This document shows positions 56,058 through 64,000 of a stretch of 64,000 nt of DNA, in pieces (positions within the stretch are counted from its first letter, which is position 1; each line of letters begins with the position of its first letter). The stretch comes from Afipia sp. GAS231 (GTDB lineage: Bacteria > Pseudomonadota > Alphaproteobacteria > Rhizobiales > Xanthobacteraceae). The stretch is taken from contig NZ_LT629703.1 in NCBI RefSeq assembly GCF_900103365.1, forward strand, positions 434,001 through 498,000, written 5' to 3'. The notes below the pieces were generated by a model that saw only the letters and a program-made list of their open reading frames with translations, was not told where the DNA came from and made no database searches. A program made the translations under genes and the position numbers.

Positions 56058-56876
56058 ATGTCATCCCACACTTCCATATCCCCCGATAAGCTTTCCCGTC
56101 TGATCGGCACGGCGAAGACGCCTATCCTGATCGATGTCCGCACCGAAGAAGATTTTGCCGCTGACCCCAGGCTAATTCCCGGCGCGGTCAGGCGCAGCCA
56201 TCAGGATGCCGGCGACTGGAGCGGTGAATTTGCCGGCAATCCGGCGATCGTCGTCTGCCTGCGCGGAGCGAAACTGGCGCAGGGCACCGCGGCCTGGCTG
56301 CGCAACGCCGATGTCACGGCGGAAACGCTGGAAGGCGGCTTCGAGGGCTGGAAAGAAGCAAATCTGCCGCTGGTGGACGCTTCCAAGCTGCCGCCGCGCG
56401 ACGCCAAGGGACGCACGGTCTGGGTCACGCGCGCACGGCCGAAGATCGACCGCATCGCCTGCCCCTGGCTGATCCGCCGGTTCGTCGATCCGAACGCGGT
56501 GTTCCTGTTCGTGGCCCCTTCCGAGGTAGTTGCGGTCGGCGAACGCTTCAACGCCACACCGTTCGACATCGAGAACGTATTCTGGAGCCACCGCGGCGAG
56601 CTCTGCACCTTCGACGTCATGATCGAGGAATTCGGTCTGGCAACGCCGCCGCTCTTGCGGCTGGCGACGATGGTCCGCGCCGCCGACACCGGCCGGCTCG
56701 ATCTGTCACCGGAGGCGCCGGGCCTGCTGGCGGCCTCGCTCGGCCTGTCGCGGATGTTCGACGACGATCTCGAGCTGCTCGAGGCCGGCATGACGCTCTA
56801 TGACGCGTTCTATCGCTGGTGCCGCGACGCGACCGGCGAGACGCACAACTGGCCGACCAACAAGGCAAAACCGTAG
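56058..56876 (+). CDS. Rhodanese-ChrB fusion chromate resistance protein
   Basis: 272 residues. N-terminal rhodanese-like domain (residues ~8-115) with VRTEEDFAADPRLIPGA and active-site C67 in VVVCLRGAKLAQG. The C-terminal ChrB domain starts near 119: TVWVTRARPKIDRIACPWLI, then FVDPNAVFLFV and SHRGELCTFDVMIEEFGL. ChrB-type domains occur with ChrA in chromate resistance. It overlaps or abuts the chrA start, so the pair is co-transcribed. Whether rhodanese activity matters is unknown. Confidence 0.9.
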   Translation: MSSHTSISPDKLSRLIGTAKTPILIDVRTEEDFAADPRLIPGAVRRSHQDAGDWSGEFAGNPAIVVCLRGAKLAQGTAAWLRNADVTAETLEGGFEGWKEANLPLVDASKLPPRDAKGRTVWVTRARPKIDRIACPWLIRRFVDPNAVFLFVAPSEVVAVGERFNATPFDIENVFWSHRGELCTFDVMIEEFGLATPPLLRLATMVRAADTGRLDLSPEAPGLLAASLGLSRMFDDDLELLEAGMTLYDAFYRWCRDATGETHNWPTNKAKP

Positions 56877-56887
56877 TGGATGCCCCG

Positions 56888-58279
56888 ATGAAACAGACCG
56901 CCGAAGCCGATGCCGGCAAGTCATATGATCACGGCATCAGCTTCGGCGAAGCCTTCCGCGTCTGGCTGCGGGTCGCCGTACTGAGTTTCGGCGGCCCGGC
57001 CGGCCAGATCGCGGTGATGCATCGCATCCTGGTCGAGGAAAAGAACTGGATCTCGGAGAGCCGGTTCCTGCATGCGCTGAACTACTGCATGCTGCTGCCG
57101 GGGCCGGAGGCGCAGCAGCTTGCGACCTATATCGGCTGGCTGCTGCACCGGACCGCCGGCGGCATCATGGCCGGCGGGCTGTTCATCCTGCCCGGCATCA
57201 TCGCCATCATGGGCCTGAGCTACATCTATGCGGCCTATGGCAATGTCGGCTTCATCGAGGCGCTGTTCTTCGGCCTGAAAGCCGCGGTGCTCGCGATCGT
57301 GGTGCAGGCGGTGGTGCGCGTCGGCAAGCGCGCGTTGCGCAACCGGGTGATGATCGCGCTCGCCGCGATCGCGTTTGTCGCGATCTTCTTCTTCGACGTC
57401 CCCTTCCCGATCATCATCATTGCGGCCGGCGTGATCGGTTATTTCGGCGCGCGCAGCGGACGGCCGGAATTCGCCGCCGTCGAGCATGGCGGCGGGGCCA
57501 AAAAAATGGCTGTCGTCGACAGCCTGCTCGGCGAGGAATTGCCCGACCATGTCCGCCCGACGGTTGCCCGCGCGCTCCGGGTCAGTTCGGTCTGGTTGTT
57601 GCTGTGGGTGGTGCCGGTGGCGGCCATACTGATCGGGCTGGGCCAAGCCAATGTGTTCAGCCAGATCGCGCTGTTCTTCAGCAAGATGGCGCTGGTGACG
57701 TTCGGCGGCGCCTATGCGGTGCTGGCCTATGTCGCCCAGCAGGCGGTCGAGCACTATCACTGGCTCGGACCGCGCGAGATGCTGGACGGTCTCGGCATGG
57801 CCGAGACCACGCCGGGCCCGCTGATCATGGTGCTGCAGTTCGTCGGCTTCATGGCCGCCTTCCGCGATCCCGGCGCGCTGTCGCCGATGCTCGCCGCCAC
57901 GCTCGGCGGATTGCTGGCGACCTGGGTCACCTTCATCCCCTGCTTCCTCTGGATCTTCCTCGGCGCGCCCTACATCGAGACGCTGCGTGGCAACAAGGGG
58001 CTGGCGGGCGCCCTGACCGCGATCACCGCGGCGGTGGTCGGCGTGATCCTCAACCTGTCGATCTGGTTCGCGCTGCATACGCTGTTCCGCCAGACGACGC
58101 CGTTTCGCTCGTTCGGGCTGTCGTTCGACATGCCCGACTGGTCGAGCCTCGATATCGCGGCGTTCGTGCTGGCCGCAGCCGCGGCGACCGCGATCTTCCG
58201 GCTCAACATCGGCATGCTCTGGGTGCTGGCGGGTTCCTGCGCGGCCGGCGTGGCATTGCGGTTTGCGGGAATGGTGTGA
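56888..58279 (+). CDS. chrA: Chromate efflux transporter ChrA
   Basis: 463 residues, about 12 hydrophobic segments in two CHR repeats. First: VLSFGGPAGQIAVMHRILVEE and LLPGPEAQQLATYIGW. Second: MALVTFGGAYAVLAYVAQQA and TTPGPLIMVLQFVGF. CHR proteins export chromate with protons. Start at ATG 56888; a GTG at 56876 overlaps the upstream stop by one nucleotide. Confidence 0.95.
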   Translation: MKQTAEADAGKSYDHGISFGEAFRVWLRVAVLSFGGPAGQIAVMHRILVEEKNWISESRFLHALNYCMLLPGPEAQQLATYIGWLLHRTAGGIMAGGLFILPGIIAIMGLSYIYAAYGNVGFIEALFFGLKAAVLAIVVQAVVRVGKRALRNRVMIALAAIAFVAIFFFDVPFPIIIIAAGVIGYFGARSGRPEFAAVEHGGGAKKMAVVDSLLGEELPDHVRPTVARALRVSSVWLLLWVVPVAAILIGLGQANVFSQIALFFSKMALVTFGGAYAVLAYVAQQAVEHYHWLGPREMLDGLGMAETTPGPLIMVLQFVGFMAAFRDPGALSPMLAATLGGLLATWVTFIPCFLWIFLGAPYIETLRGNKGLAGALTAITAAVVGVILNLSIWFALHTLFRQTTPFRSFGLSFDMPDWSSLDIAAFVLAAAAATAIFRLNIGMLWVLAGSCAAGVALRFAGMV

Positions 58280-58290
58280 ACGTAGGTAAT

Positions 58291-58380
58291 CGTAGGGTGG
58301 GTTAGCCGAAGGCGTAACCCACCAACCTTGCTCACCGCCGCGAGACCGCGGTGGGTTACGCTTCGCTAACCCACCCTACA
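58291..58380. repeat. Interspersed palindromic repeat, GTAGGGTGGGTTAG family, copy 4
   Basis: CGTAGGGTGGGTTAGCCGAAGGCGTAACCCACC then GGTGGGTTACGCTTCGCTAACCCACCCTAC. 12 bp after chrA and 10 bp before the end of the convergent CDF gene. Same family as copies at 4180, 26163 and 44095. Confidence 0.86.
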
Positions 58381-58389
58381 AGATTGCGC

Positions 58390-59349
58390 TCACACGACAT
58401 GTTCCGGCGCCAGCTTGCAGACCTCGCCGCTGGCCTCGACCTGCAGCGTGGCGTGATGAATGTTGAAGCGGTGCGAAAGCCCTTCGCAGACCCGGTGCAG
58501 AAAGGCGTCGTCGTGGCCGCCGGGCCGCACCAGATGCGCGGTCAGCGCGGTTTCGTTGGTGCTCATGGCCCAGACATGGAGGTCGTGGACCTCCATGACG
58601 CCATCGAGGCTACCGAGATAATTCTTAACGGCCGCGAGATCGATGCCACGCGGTACGCCATCGAGCGCGAGGCTGACGCTGTCGCGCGCCAGTCCCCACC
58701 CGCTCCAGAACACCACGGCCGCGATCACGAGGCTGGTCGCGGGATCGAGCCACAGCCATCCCGTCCACATGATCACGAGGGCTGCAGCCACCACCCCGAG
58801 CGAGACGCCGGCATCGGCCGCCATGTGCAGATAGGCGCCGCGAATGTTGAGGTCGCCATGGCGGCCGCGCATGAACAGCAACGCCGTGCCGCCATTGATG
58901 GCGACGCCCAGCGCCGCCACGGCGACGACCGTCCAGCCCGCCACGGCCGCGGGCGCATACAAACGATTGACCGCTTCGACGACGATGCCGCCGACCGCGA
59001 CCAGCAGTAGCCCGGCATTGAACAGCGCGGCCAGGATCGAGGCCCGGCGATAACCGTAGGTGTGGCGTTCGGTCGGCTGCCTCTGCGCCAACCAGGCCGC
59101 ACCCCACGCCAGCAACAGCGCCACCACGTCGGAGAGATTGTGGACGGCGTCCGAAATCAGCGCCAGCGAATTGGCGGCATAGCCGAAGATCAGCTCGGCG
59201 ATGACGAACGCGGTATTGAGCGCGGCGCCGATCGCAAACGCCGCGCCAAAACTATCCGGCGCGTGACTGTGCCCGGCATGGCCGTGGGGATGGCCATGCG
59301 CGTGGGAATGATCGTGCAAGGAATCGTGATGGTCGTGATCGTGCGTCAT
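58390..59349 (-). CDS. Cation diffusion facilitator (CzcD/DmeF-like) metal exporter
   Basis: 319 residues. His-rich N-terminus (HDHDHHDSLHDHSHAHGHP-like), then six membrane segments. The metal-site HxxxD-like motifs appear as ISDAVHNLSDVVALL (TM2) and HMAADAGVSLGVVAA (TM5). A C-terminal cytoplasmic domain follows. Zn, Co, Ni or Cd export is expected for the family; specificity cannot be read. It sits beside chrAB in a metal-rich neighbourhood. Confidence 0.93.
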   Translation of the reverse strand: MTHDHDHHDSLHDHSHAHGHPHGHAGHSHAPDSFGAAFAIGAALNTAFVIAELIFGYAANSLALISDAVHNLSDVVALLLAWGAAWLAQRQPTERHTYGYRRASILAALFNAGLLLVAVGGIVVEAVNRLYAPAAVAGWTVVAVAALGVAINGGTALLFMRGRHGDLNIRGAYLHMAADAGVSLGVVAAALVIMWTGWLWLDPATSLVIAAVVFWSGWGLARDSVSLALDGVPRGIDLAAVKNYLGSLDGVMEVHDLHVWAMSTNETALTAHLVRPGGHDDAFLHRVCEGLSHRFNIHHATLQVEASGEVCKLAPEHVV

Positions 59350-59383
59350 TCCGGCGTTATAGCGCGCGGAATTTGGAATACTA

Positions 59384-61369
59384 TTACAGCGACACCGCGA
59401 TCAATTCCTCGACCAGCGGCCCGCCGCCGACCGGGAACACGATGAACTGCTTGCCGCCGGCCATATAGGTCATCGGCGCACCGATCGCGTTGGAAGGCAG
59501 TGCAATCTCCGCCAGCATTTCACCGCTGGTTTTGTCGTAAACCCACAGATGCGGATCGAAATCATTGAGATCGGCGATCCGGCGGGTGCCGCCCGGCGGC
59601 AATCGCGGCGCGCTGAAATATCCGGACTGCTCGACGATCATGACGGTCTTGGTGACCAGTGCCCAGCTGCGCGTTGGAAACCCCAGCCTTTCCCGAATAC
59701 CGAGCTGAGCGATCGTGGGAATAAGCTCGGCACGCCCCACCGGAATGCGCCAGCGGTGCTCGCCGCTGTTCATGTCGATGGCCAGAATGCTGCCGAACGG
59801 CGGCTTGAACAGCGGCAATCCGCGCGGTCCGGACAGATAACGAAATTCGCCGATGAAATCGTACGTCGATTCGCCCGGTCTGGGGCTGCGAACCGTGACC
59901 ACGAAAGGCAGCCGGTAGGTGCCGACATAGAGCATGCTGGTTTCGGGATCGATCGCCGCACCCGCCCAATTGCCGCCGCCGGCAACACCGGGCATCTGAA
60001 TGGTGCCGCGCTCCGACGGCGGCGTGAACAGCGCGCCGTGATCGTATTTGGCGACGATGTCGGCCGCCTCCTTGTGGATCTCGGGCGAGAGGTTGATCAG
60101 GTCGTCGTCGCGAACACCTTGAATATCGATCGCCGCAGGCCTGGTCGGAACTGGCTGCGTCTTCGATGCGACCTCACCGGGTACGCTGGAGGCCGGCACC
60201 GGCTGTTCCTCGATCGGCCAGACCGGCTTTCCGGTGACGCGATCGAACACATAGATGAAGGCCTGCTTGGTGACTTGCGCGACCGCCTTGATCGGCTTCC
60301 CGCCCACCGTGATGTCGATCAGGTTGGGCGCGGCCGGTGGGTCGTAATCCCACAGCCCATGATGAACCAGTTGATAGTGCCAGACCTTCTTGCCGGTCGC
60401 CGCATCGAGACAGACGAGGCTCTCGCCGTAAAGCCCGTCGCCGGGCCGATGACCGCCGTAATAGTCGTTGGTCGGCGTGCTCACGGGCAAATAGACATAG
60501 CCGAGCTCTTCGTCCGCGCTCATCGGCGCCCAGACATTGGCGTTGCCGGTATCCTTCCAGGAGCCCTTCTCCCAGGTCTCGATGCCGGATTCGCCTTCCT
60601 GCGCCACGGTGTGGAAGGTCCAGAGCAGACGGCCGGTGACGACATCATAGCCGCGCACATCACCCGGAGGCGACGGACGGTGGCCCCACCAGTCCATGAC
60701 CGATGAGCCGACCACGATGACGCCGCGCACGATCACCGGCGGCGAACTCATGGTGTAGTAGTCGCGGTCGACCGGGCGGCGCAGGCCTTGCGTGAGATCG
60801 ACCCGGCCGTCGACGCCAAAAGCCGGCAGCGGCTTTCCGGTCTTCGCATCCAGCGCAATCATCTGCGCGAACGCGGTGAGCATCACGATGCGCTCATCAT
60901 CGCCATTGCGCCAATAAGCGACGCCGCGATGCAGCCAGCCGTCATTGGCGGGAATGCCCAAGCCGTTTTCATAAACTTTGGGATCGAACACCCATTTTGT
61001 CACGCCGGTCGCAGCATCGATGGCGGCGACCTGCGACAACGAAGTGGAGGTGTAGAGCACGCCACCGACCATCAGCGGCGTCGATTCATTGGCGCGACTC
61101 GGACCGATCTTCGGGTTGGCCTCCTTGATCGCCATGTCGGGCGATTTCCAGCGCCATGCCACATGCAGGCCCTTGGCGTTCCCCGCATCGATCTGCGTCA
61201 GCGGCGAATAGCGCGATGCGGCGTAGGTGCCGGCATAGGTCGGCCATTCGCCCTGCGTCAGCGCCTTGGTAGATTCCGGAACCGCGCCGGGGATGGTTTG
61301 TGCATGGGCCGCTCCGGATGCGCCCAGCAATATGGCCGCGATGCCGATCGTCAGAGTGCGAGGGATCAT
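59384..61369 (-). CDS. Secreted PQQ-dependent dehydrogenase
   Basis: 661 residues. Signal peptide MIPRTLTIGIAAILLGA ending AHAQ. Beta-propeller with tryptophan-docking repeats such as DAATGKKVWHYQ, VTGRLLWTFH, DRVTGKPVW and ALDAKTGKPL. No N-terminal membrane domain of glucose dehydrogenase and no CXXCH heme motif. So it is a soluble periplasmic quinoprotein; the substrate (sugar or alcohol) is unknown. Electron acceptor not nearby. Confidence 0.88.
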   Translation of the reverse strand: MIPRTLTIGIAAILLGASGAAHAQTIPGAVPESTKALTQGEWPTYAGTYAASRYSPLTQIDAGNAKGLHVAWRWKSPDMAIKEANPKIGPSRANESTPLMVGGVLYTSTSLSQVAAIDAATGVTKWVFDPKVYENGLGIPANDGWLHRGVAYWRNGDDERIVMLTAFAQMIALDAKTGKPLPAFGVDGRVDLTQGLRRPVDRDYYTMSSPPVIVRGVIVVGSSVMDWWGHRPSPPGDVRGYDVVTGRLLWTFHTVAQEGESGIETWEKGSWKDTGNANVWAPMSADEELGYVYLPVSTPTNDYYGGHRPGDGLYGESLVCLDAATGKKVWHYQLVHHGLWDYDPPAAPNLIDITVGGKPIKAVAQVTKQAFIYVFDRVTGKPVWPIEEQPVPASSVPGEVASKTQPVPTRPAAIDIQGVRDDDLINLSPEIHKEAADIVAKYDHGALFTPPSERGTIQMPGVAGGGNWAGAAIDPETSMLYVGTYRLPFVVTVRSPRPGESTYDFIGEFRYLSGPRGLPLFKPPFGSILAIDMNSGEHRWRIPVGRAELIPTIAQLGIRERLGFPTRSWALVTKTVMIVEQSGYFSAPRLPPGGTRRIADLNDFDPHLWVYDKTSGEMLAEIALPSNAIGAPMTYMAGGKQFIVFPVGGGPLVEELIAVSL

Positions 61370-61409
61370 GTTGTCCTCCCTGCTTCGAGCCTACCCTACA
61401 CGAAAAGTA

Positions 61410-61443
61410 TTGACCATAAAGCGGGCATTGTCTAGTGTACTAG
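61410..61443 (+). promoter_or_regulatory. Promoter and operator of the GntR-slipin unit
   Basis: TTGACC (61410-61415), 17 bp, TAGTGT (61433-61438); CTAGT-GT-ACTAG palindrome at 61432-61443 covers the -10. The start codon is at 61447, so the message should be leaderless or nearly so. Autoregulation by the GntR protein is likely. Confidence 0.55.
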
Positions 61444-61446
61444 TTA

Positions 61447-61839
61447 ATGCATACAGACCTGCTGAAAACCCTCCGGCTCGAAAGCTCGGGCGTTCCGATC
61501 TACGTCCAGCTCAGGGAGCAGATTTTGCGGCAGCTTGGCGCCGGCGTGCTGGCGGCCGGCGACCAGATGCCGACCATGCGAGAGGTCGCGGTCGCGCTGA
61601 AAATCGACCTCAATACGGTGCGGCACACCTATGACGAGCTGGAGCGGATCGGCGCCATCACGCTGGTGCGCGGCCGCGGCAGCTTCGTCGCCAAGCCGCC
61701 GCCCGCGATGGGCGCGCGCGCGCAGCAGGCCCAGACCGATGGTCTGGCAAAGCAGGTTCTCGCTACGGCGGCCACGATGGGGATCGACCCCCTTGCCTTG
61801 GCCGACCGAATAAAGGCCCTCGCCAAGCAGAAGGAATAG
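61447..61839 (+). CDS. GntR family regulator, short YtrA-like
   Basis: 130 residues. Winged HTH at about 12-80 (QILRQLGAGVLAAGDQMPT, NTVRHTYDELERIG, RGRGSFVAKPPP). C-terminal ~45 residues form a short helical domain, as in YtrA. An operator palindrome overlaps its promoter. 5 bp before the slipin gene, so the two share a message. The pairing suggests it controls the membrane protein in response to envelope state. Confidence 0.9.
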   Translation: MHTDLLKTLRLESSGVPIYVQLREQILRQLGAGVLAAGDQMPTMREVAVALKIDLNTVRHTYDELERIGAITLVRGRGSFVAKPPPAMGARAQQAQTDGLAKQVLATAATMGIDPLALADRIKALAKQKE

Positions 61840-61844
61840 TCGTC

Positions 61845-62744
61845 ATGAACAACTATTTTAAGGCTAACGGAGCTAACCAGCCGGCGATGGTGCTGGCTAC
61901 CTTGTTCGCTGCGGCCGCGGCGCTCTCTGTGTGGTTCGGCGAAAGCACGGGCGCGCGCAGCTACTACTGGATTGCCGGCGCGCTCGCCGTCATCGCGGCG
62001 CTGATTCCGCAATCCCTCATGGTGGCGGATCAGTGGGAACGCGCCGTGGTGCTGCGGCTCGGCAAGCTCACGGCCATTCGCGGCCCGGGCGTGTTCGCCA
62101 TTCTGCCGTTCATCGACAATGTCGCCTCCTGGCTCGACCAGCGCATCCAGACCACCGAAATCAATGCCGAGAAGGCGTTGAGCAAGGACACGGTGCCGGT
62201 CAATATCGACGCGGTGGTGTTCTGGCAGATCCACGATCCCGAGCGCGCCGCGCTCGAAATCACCAACTACCGCCAGGCCATCACCCAGGTGGCCCAGACC
62301 TCGCTGCGCGAGATCGTCGGCTCCTCGTTGCTGTCGACGCTGCTGTCGGAACGCAAGAACGGCGACCAGCAATTGCGCGAGGAGATCGGACGCAAGACCG
62401 CCGATTGGGGCGTCTCGGTGCTCTCGGTTGAAATCCGCGACATCGGCGTGCCGCCGGCCCTGCAGGACGCCATGAGCCGGCAGGCGCAGGCCGAGCGCGA
62501 AAAACTGGCGCGCGTGCTGCTCGGCCAGGCCGAACAGGAGATCGCGCAGAAATTCGTCGAAGCCGCCGAGCTCTATGCCCGCAGCCCGGCAGCCCTGCAG
62601 CTCCGCGCCATGAACATCATCTACGAGACCACCAAGGAGCGCGGCGCCACGATCCTGATCCCGACCAGCATGGTCGACAGCATGAATCCGGCCAGCGCGC
62701 TCGGCCTGGTCGCCGCCGCCGGCGCGTTGCCAAGCAGGACCTGA
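61845..62744 (+). CDS. SPFH/slipin (band 7) membrane protein
   Basis: 299 residues. Two N-terminal hydrophobic segments (residues ~15-34 and ~42-60), then the SPFH domain (ADQWERAVVLRLGKL, GPGVFAILPFIDNV, VNIDAVVFWQIHDPE) and a coiled region QAQAEREKLARVLLGQAEQE. Slipin/stomatin family: membrane microdomain scaffold. No NfeD partner is adjacent. Co-transcribed with the GntR regulator. Confidence 0.9.
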   Translation: MNNYFKANGANQPAMVLATLFAAAAALSVWFGESTGARSYYWIAGALAVIAALIPQSLMVADQWERAVVLRLGKLTAIRGPGVFAILPFIDNVASWLDQRIQTTEINAEKALSKDTVPVNIDAVVFWQIHDPERAALEITNYRQAITQVAQTSLREIVGSSLLSTLLSERKNGDQQLREEIGRKTADWGVSVLSVEIRDIGVPPALQDAMSRQAQAEREKLARVLLGQAEQEIAQKFVEAAELYARSPAALQLRAMNIIYETTKERGATILIPTSMVDSMNPASALGLVAAAGALPSRT

Positions 62745-62750
62745 CCGGCC

Positions 62751-64000
62751 CTACTCCACGCCGCGGAGGAACTTGTTCGACTTCGGCAGGCCATGGGCGA
62801 GACGGCCGGCGTCGGCGCGGTTGCCGCGCCAGTCGGTAAGCTCTTTCCAGCTCATGCTCTGGTCGCGCCCGGCGGAATCCGTCCAGGTCAGGCCTGCCTT
62901 GGATTCGAACACCGCAACGTCGGACAGTTTGGCGCTGGAATACTTTTGCAGGCGCACGCCGCGGCCGCGCGCCATTTCCGGCACCTGGTCGAGCGGGAAC
63001 AGCACCATCTTGTGGTTGGTGCCGATCACGGCGACCGTATCGCCCGCGACGGTGCAAATCGCGCAGGCCTCGTTCGGCATCTCGACATTGAGCACCTGCT
63101 TGCCCTTGCGGGTGTTGCCGACGCAATCGTCCTCGTTGACCACAAAGCCCTGGCCTTCGAGGCTCGCGATCAGGAACTTGCGGCCGCCGGTGTTGACGAA
63201 CAGCGAGACGATCGCGGCGTCCTGCTCCATGTCGATGAACATGCGGATCGGCTCGCCATGGCCGCGCCCGCCCGGCAGCTTTGCCACATCGAGCGAATAG
63301 AACCGCCCGTTGGTGGCGAACACCAGAAGCTTCGACGTGGTCTCGGCGAAGAAGGCATGGTCGAGCTTGTCGTCGGTCTTGAAGGCGAGCGCTGACAGGT
63401 CGGCGACATGGCCCTTCAGCGTGCGGACCCAGCCCTTTTCGGAAATCACCACCGTGCACGGCTCGCGCTCGACGAAGGCTTCCTCGATGGCGGCCAGATC
63501 GTGCTCGGGCGCGTCGGCGAACAAAGTGCGGCGCTTGCCGAGCGGCGTCTTCGGCCCGAACATGTCGCGGACCTTGCGAACCTGGTCGCCGACCCTTGAC
63601 CATTGCTCGGTCTCGGAGCCGAGCAGCGATTTGATGCCCTTCAACTCGTTGCGGAGGTTCTTGTCCTCGGTGCGGATCTCGAATTCCTCGAGCTTGCGCA
63701 ACGAACGCAGCCGCATGTTGAGGATGGCGTCGGCCTGGACTTCCGTCAGCTTGAACGCCTTGATCAGCGCCGGCTTCGGCTCATCCTCGGTGCGGATGAT
63801 CTTGATCACCTTGTCGATGTTCAGATAGGCGATCAAATAGCCGGCGAGCACTTCGAGCCGGTTCTCGATCTGGGTCTTGCGATAGTTCGAGCGGCGCAGC
63901 AGCACGTCGCGCAGATGGTCGAGCCATTCGCGCAGGCACTCGGCAAGCCCCAGCACCTTGGGAATACGGCCCTTCACCAGCACGTTGAGGTTCAGCGAAA
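62751..64000 (-). CDS. parC: DNA topoisomerase IV subunit A (partial, 5' end outside window)
   Basis: The frame covers about 416 residues from the right edge to the stop at 62751 (of ~750). This is the C-terminal part: coiled DHLRDVLLRRSNYRKTQIENR, VQADAILNMRLRSLRKLEE, then the beta-pinwheel domain (VRTLKGHVADLSALAFKTDD, VFATNGRFYSLDVAKLPGGRG). ParC rather than GyrA is indicated by the pinwheel, which lacks an obvious GyrA box (QRRGGKG). Decatenates chromosomes. The active-site Tyr is outside the window. Confidence 0.9.
   Translation of the reverse strand, partial: SLNLNVLVKGRIPKVLGLAECLREWLDHLRDVLLRRSNYRKTQIENRLEVLAGYLIAYLNIDKVIKIIRTEDEPKPALIKAFKLTEVQADAILNMRLRSLRKLEEFEIRTEDKNLRNELKGIKSLLGSETEQWSRVGDQVRKVRDMFGPKTPLGKRRTLFADAPEHDLAAIEEAFVEREPCTVVISEKGWVRTLKGHVADLSALAFKTDDKLDHAFFAETTSKLLVFATNGRFYSLDVAKLPGGRGHGEPIRMFIDMEQDAAIVSLFVNTGGRKFLIASLEGQGFVVNEDDCVGNTRKGKQVLNVEMPNEACAICTVAGDTVAVIGTNHKMVLFPLDQVPEMARGRGVRLQKYSSAKLSDVAVFESKAGLTWTDSAGRDQSMSWKELTDWRGNRADAGRLAHGLPKSNKFLRGVE

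Noticed and set aside
56921..58078. 385-residue minus-strand ORF over chrA
   Set aside because: Antisense shadow, low-complexity.

Overview
The window reads as chromosomal DNA from a Bradyrhizobium-like alphaproteobacterium (Nitrobacteraceae). The support is high G+C with strong GC-third-position coding bias, the order glyA-nrdR-ribD-ribE-ribH-nusB-thiL, yceD-like(DUF177)-plsX, a K+-insensitive H+-pyrophosphatase, a Mg-type HemB, an LdtR-type MarR regulator, and several short interspersed palindromic repeats of the kind seen between Bradyrhizobium genes. I see no insertion sequence, phage, CRISPR array or rRNA. The only tRNA-like sequence is degenerate.

Layout. 0-4.3 kb: plsX (cut by the left edge), DUF177, a cytochrome bc1 chaperone, bamE, a Tat-exported Bug-type binding protein and a small ORF. 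4.3-13.8 kb: hppA, a cold-shock gene, the thiL-nusB-ribH-ribE-ribD-nrdR-glyA run, and a GST. 14-19.9 kb: a DUF1326/DUF2182 pair, two small unknown proteins, and a three-gene membrane operon divergent from a LysR gene. 20-24.9 kb: ldtR, a 637-bp gap with a strong small-RNA candidate, a Crp/Fnr regulator, and a cluster of small envelope/stress genes including a frameshifted zinc-ribbon gene. 25-30.1 kb: hemB, a DUF6151 protein, an RDD protein, bpt and mntH (with a probable Mur box and a tRNA-Asp-like relic upstream). 30.2-38.8 kb: a pentapeptide protein, an AraC regulator, a duplicated beta-barrel outer membrane protein, two MFS exporters, a serine hydrolase and DUF1127. 39-46.8 kb: metY, a hydrolase, a methyltransferase divergent from a winged-helix/TPR regulator, a zinc peptidase and a class III cyclase.

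46.9-61.4 kb is rich in metal and metalloid resistance: arsR-arsI-aqpS-arsC on the minus strand; merR divergent from merT-merP and a Cys-rich small gene; a decayed Cys-rich tail that looks like an ars-linked oxidoreductase remnant; an MFS exporter; a rhodanese-ChrB fusion with chrA; and a CDF cation exporter. A secreted PQQ dehydrogenase follows, then a GntR-slipin pair whose promoter suggests a nearly leaderless mRNA, then the 3' part of parC.

How parts work together. The ars operon would let arsenate be reduced (ArsC), arsenite leave through the aquaglyceroporin (AqpS), and organoarsenicals be cleaved (ArsI), under ArsR at a 9-bp inverted repeat over its start codon. The mer genes carry binding and uptake proteins but no mercuric reductase in this window. 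The rib genes complete the late steps of riboflavin synthesis but lack ribA/ribB here. The most unusual items are the small-RNA candidate, the double-barrel Omp, the mer module without merA beside an eroded ars gene, the SD-sequestering hairpin at the frameshifted zinc-ribbon gene, and the mntH upstream region.
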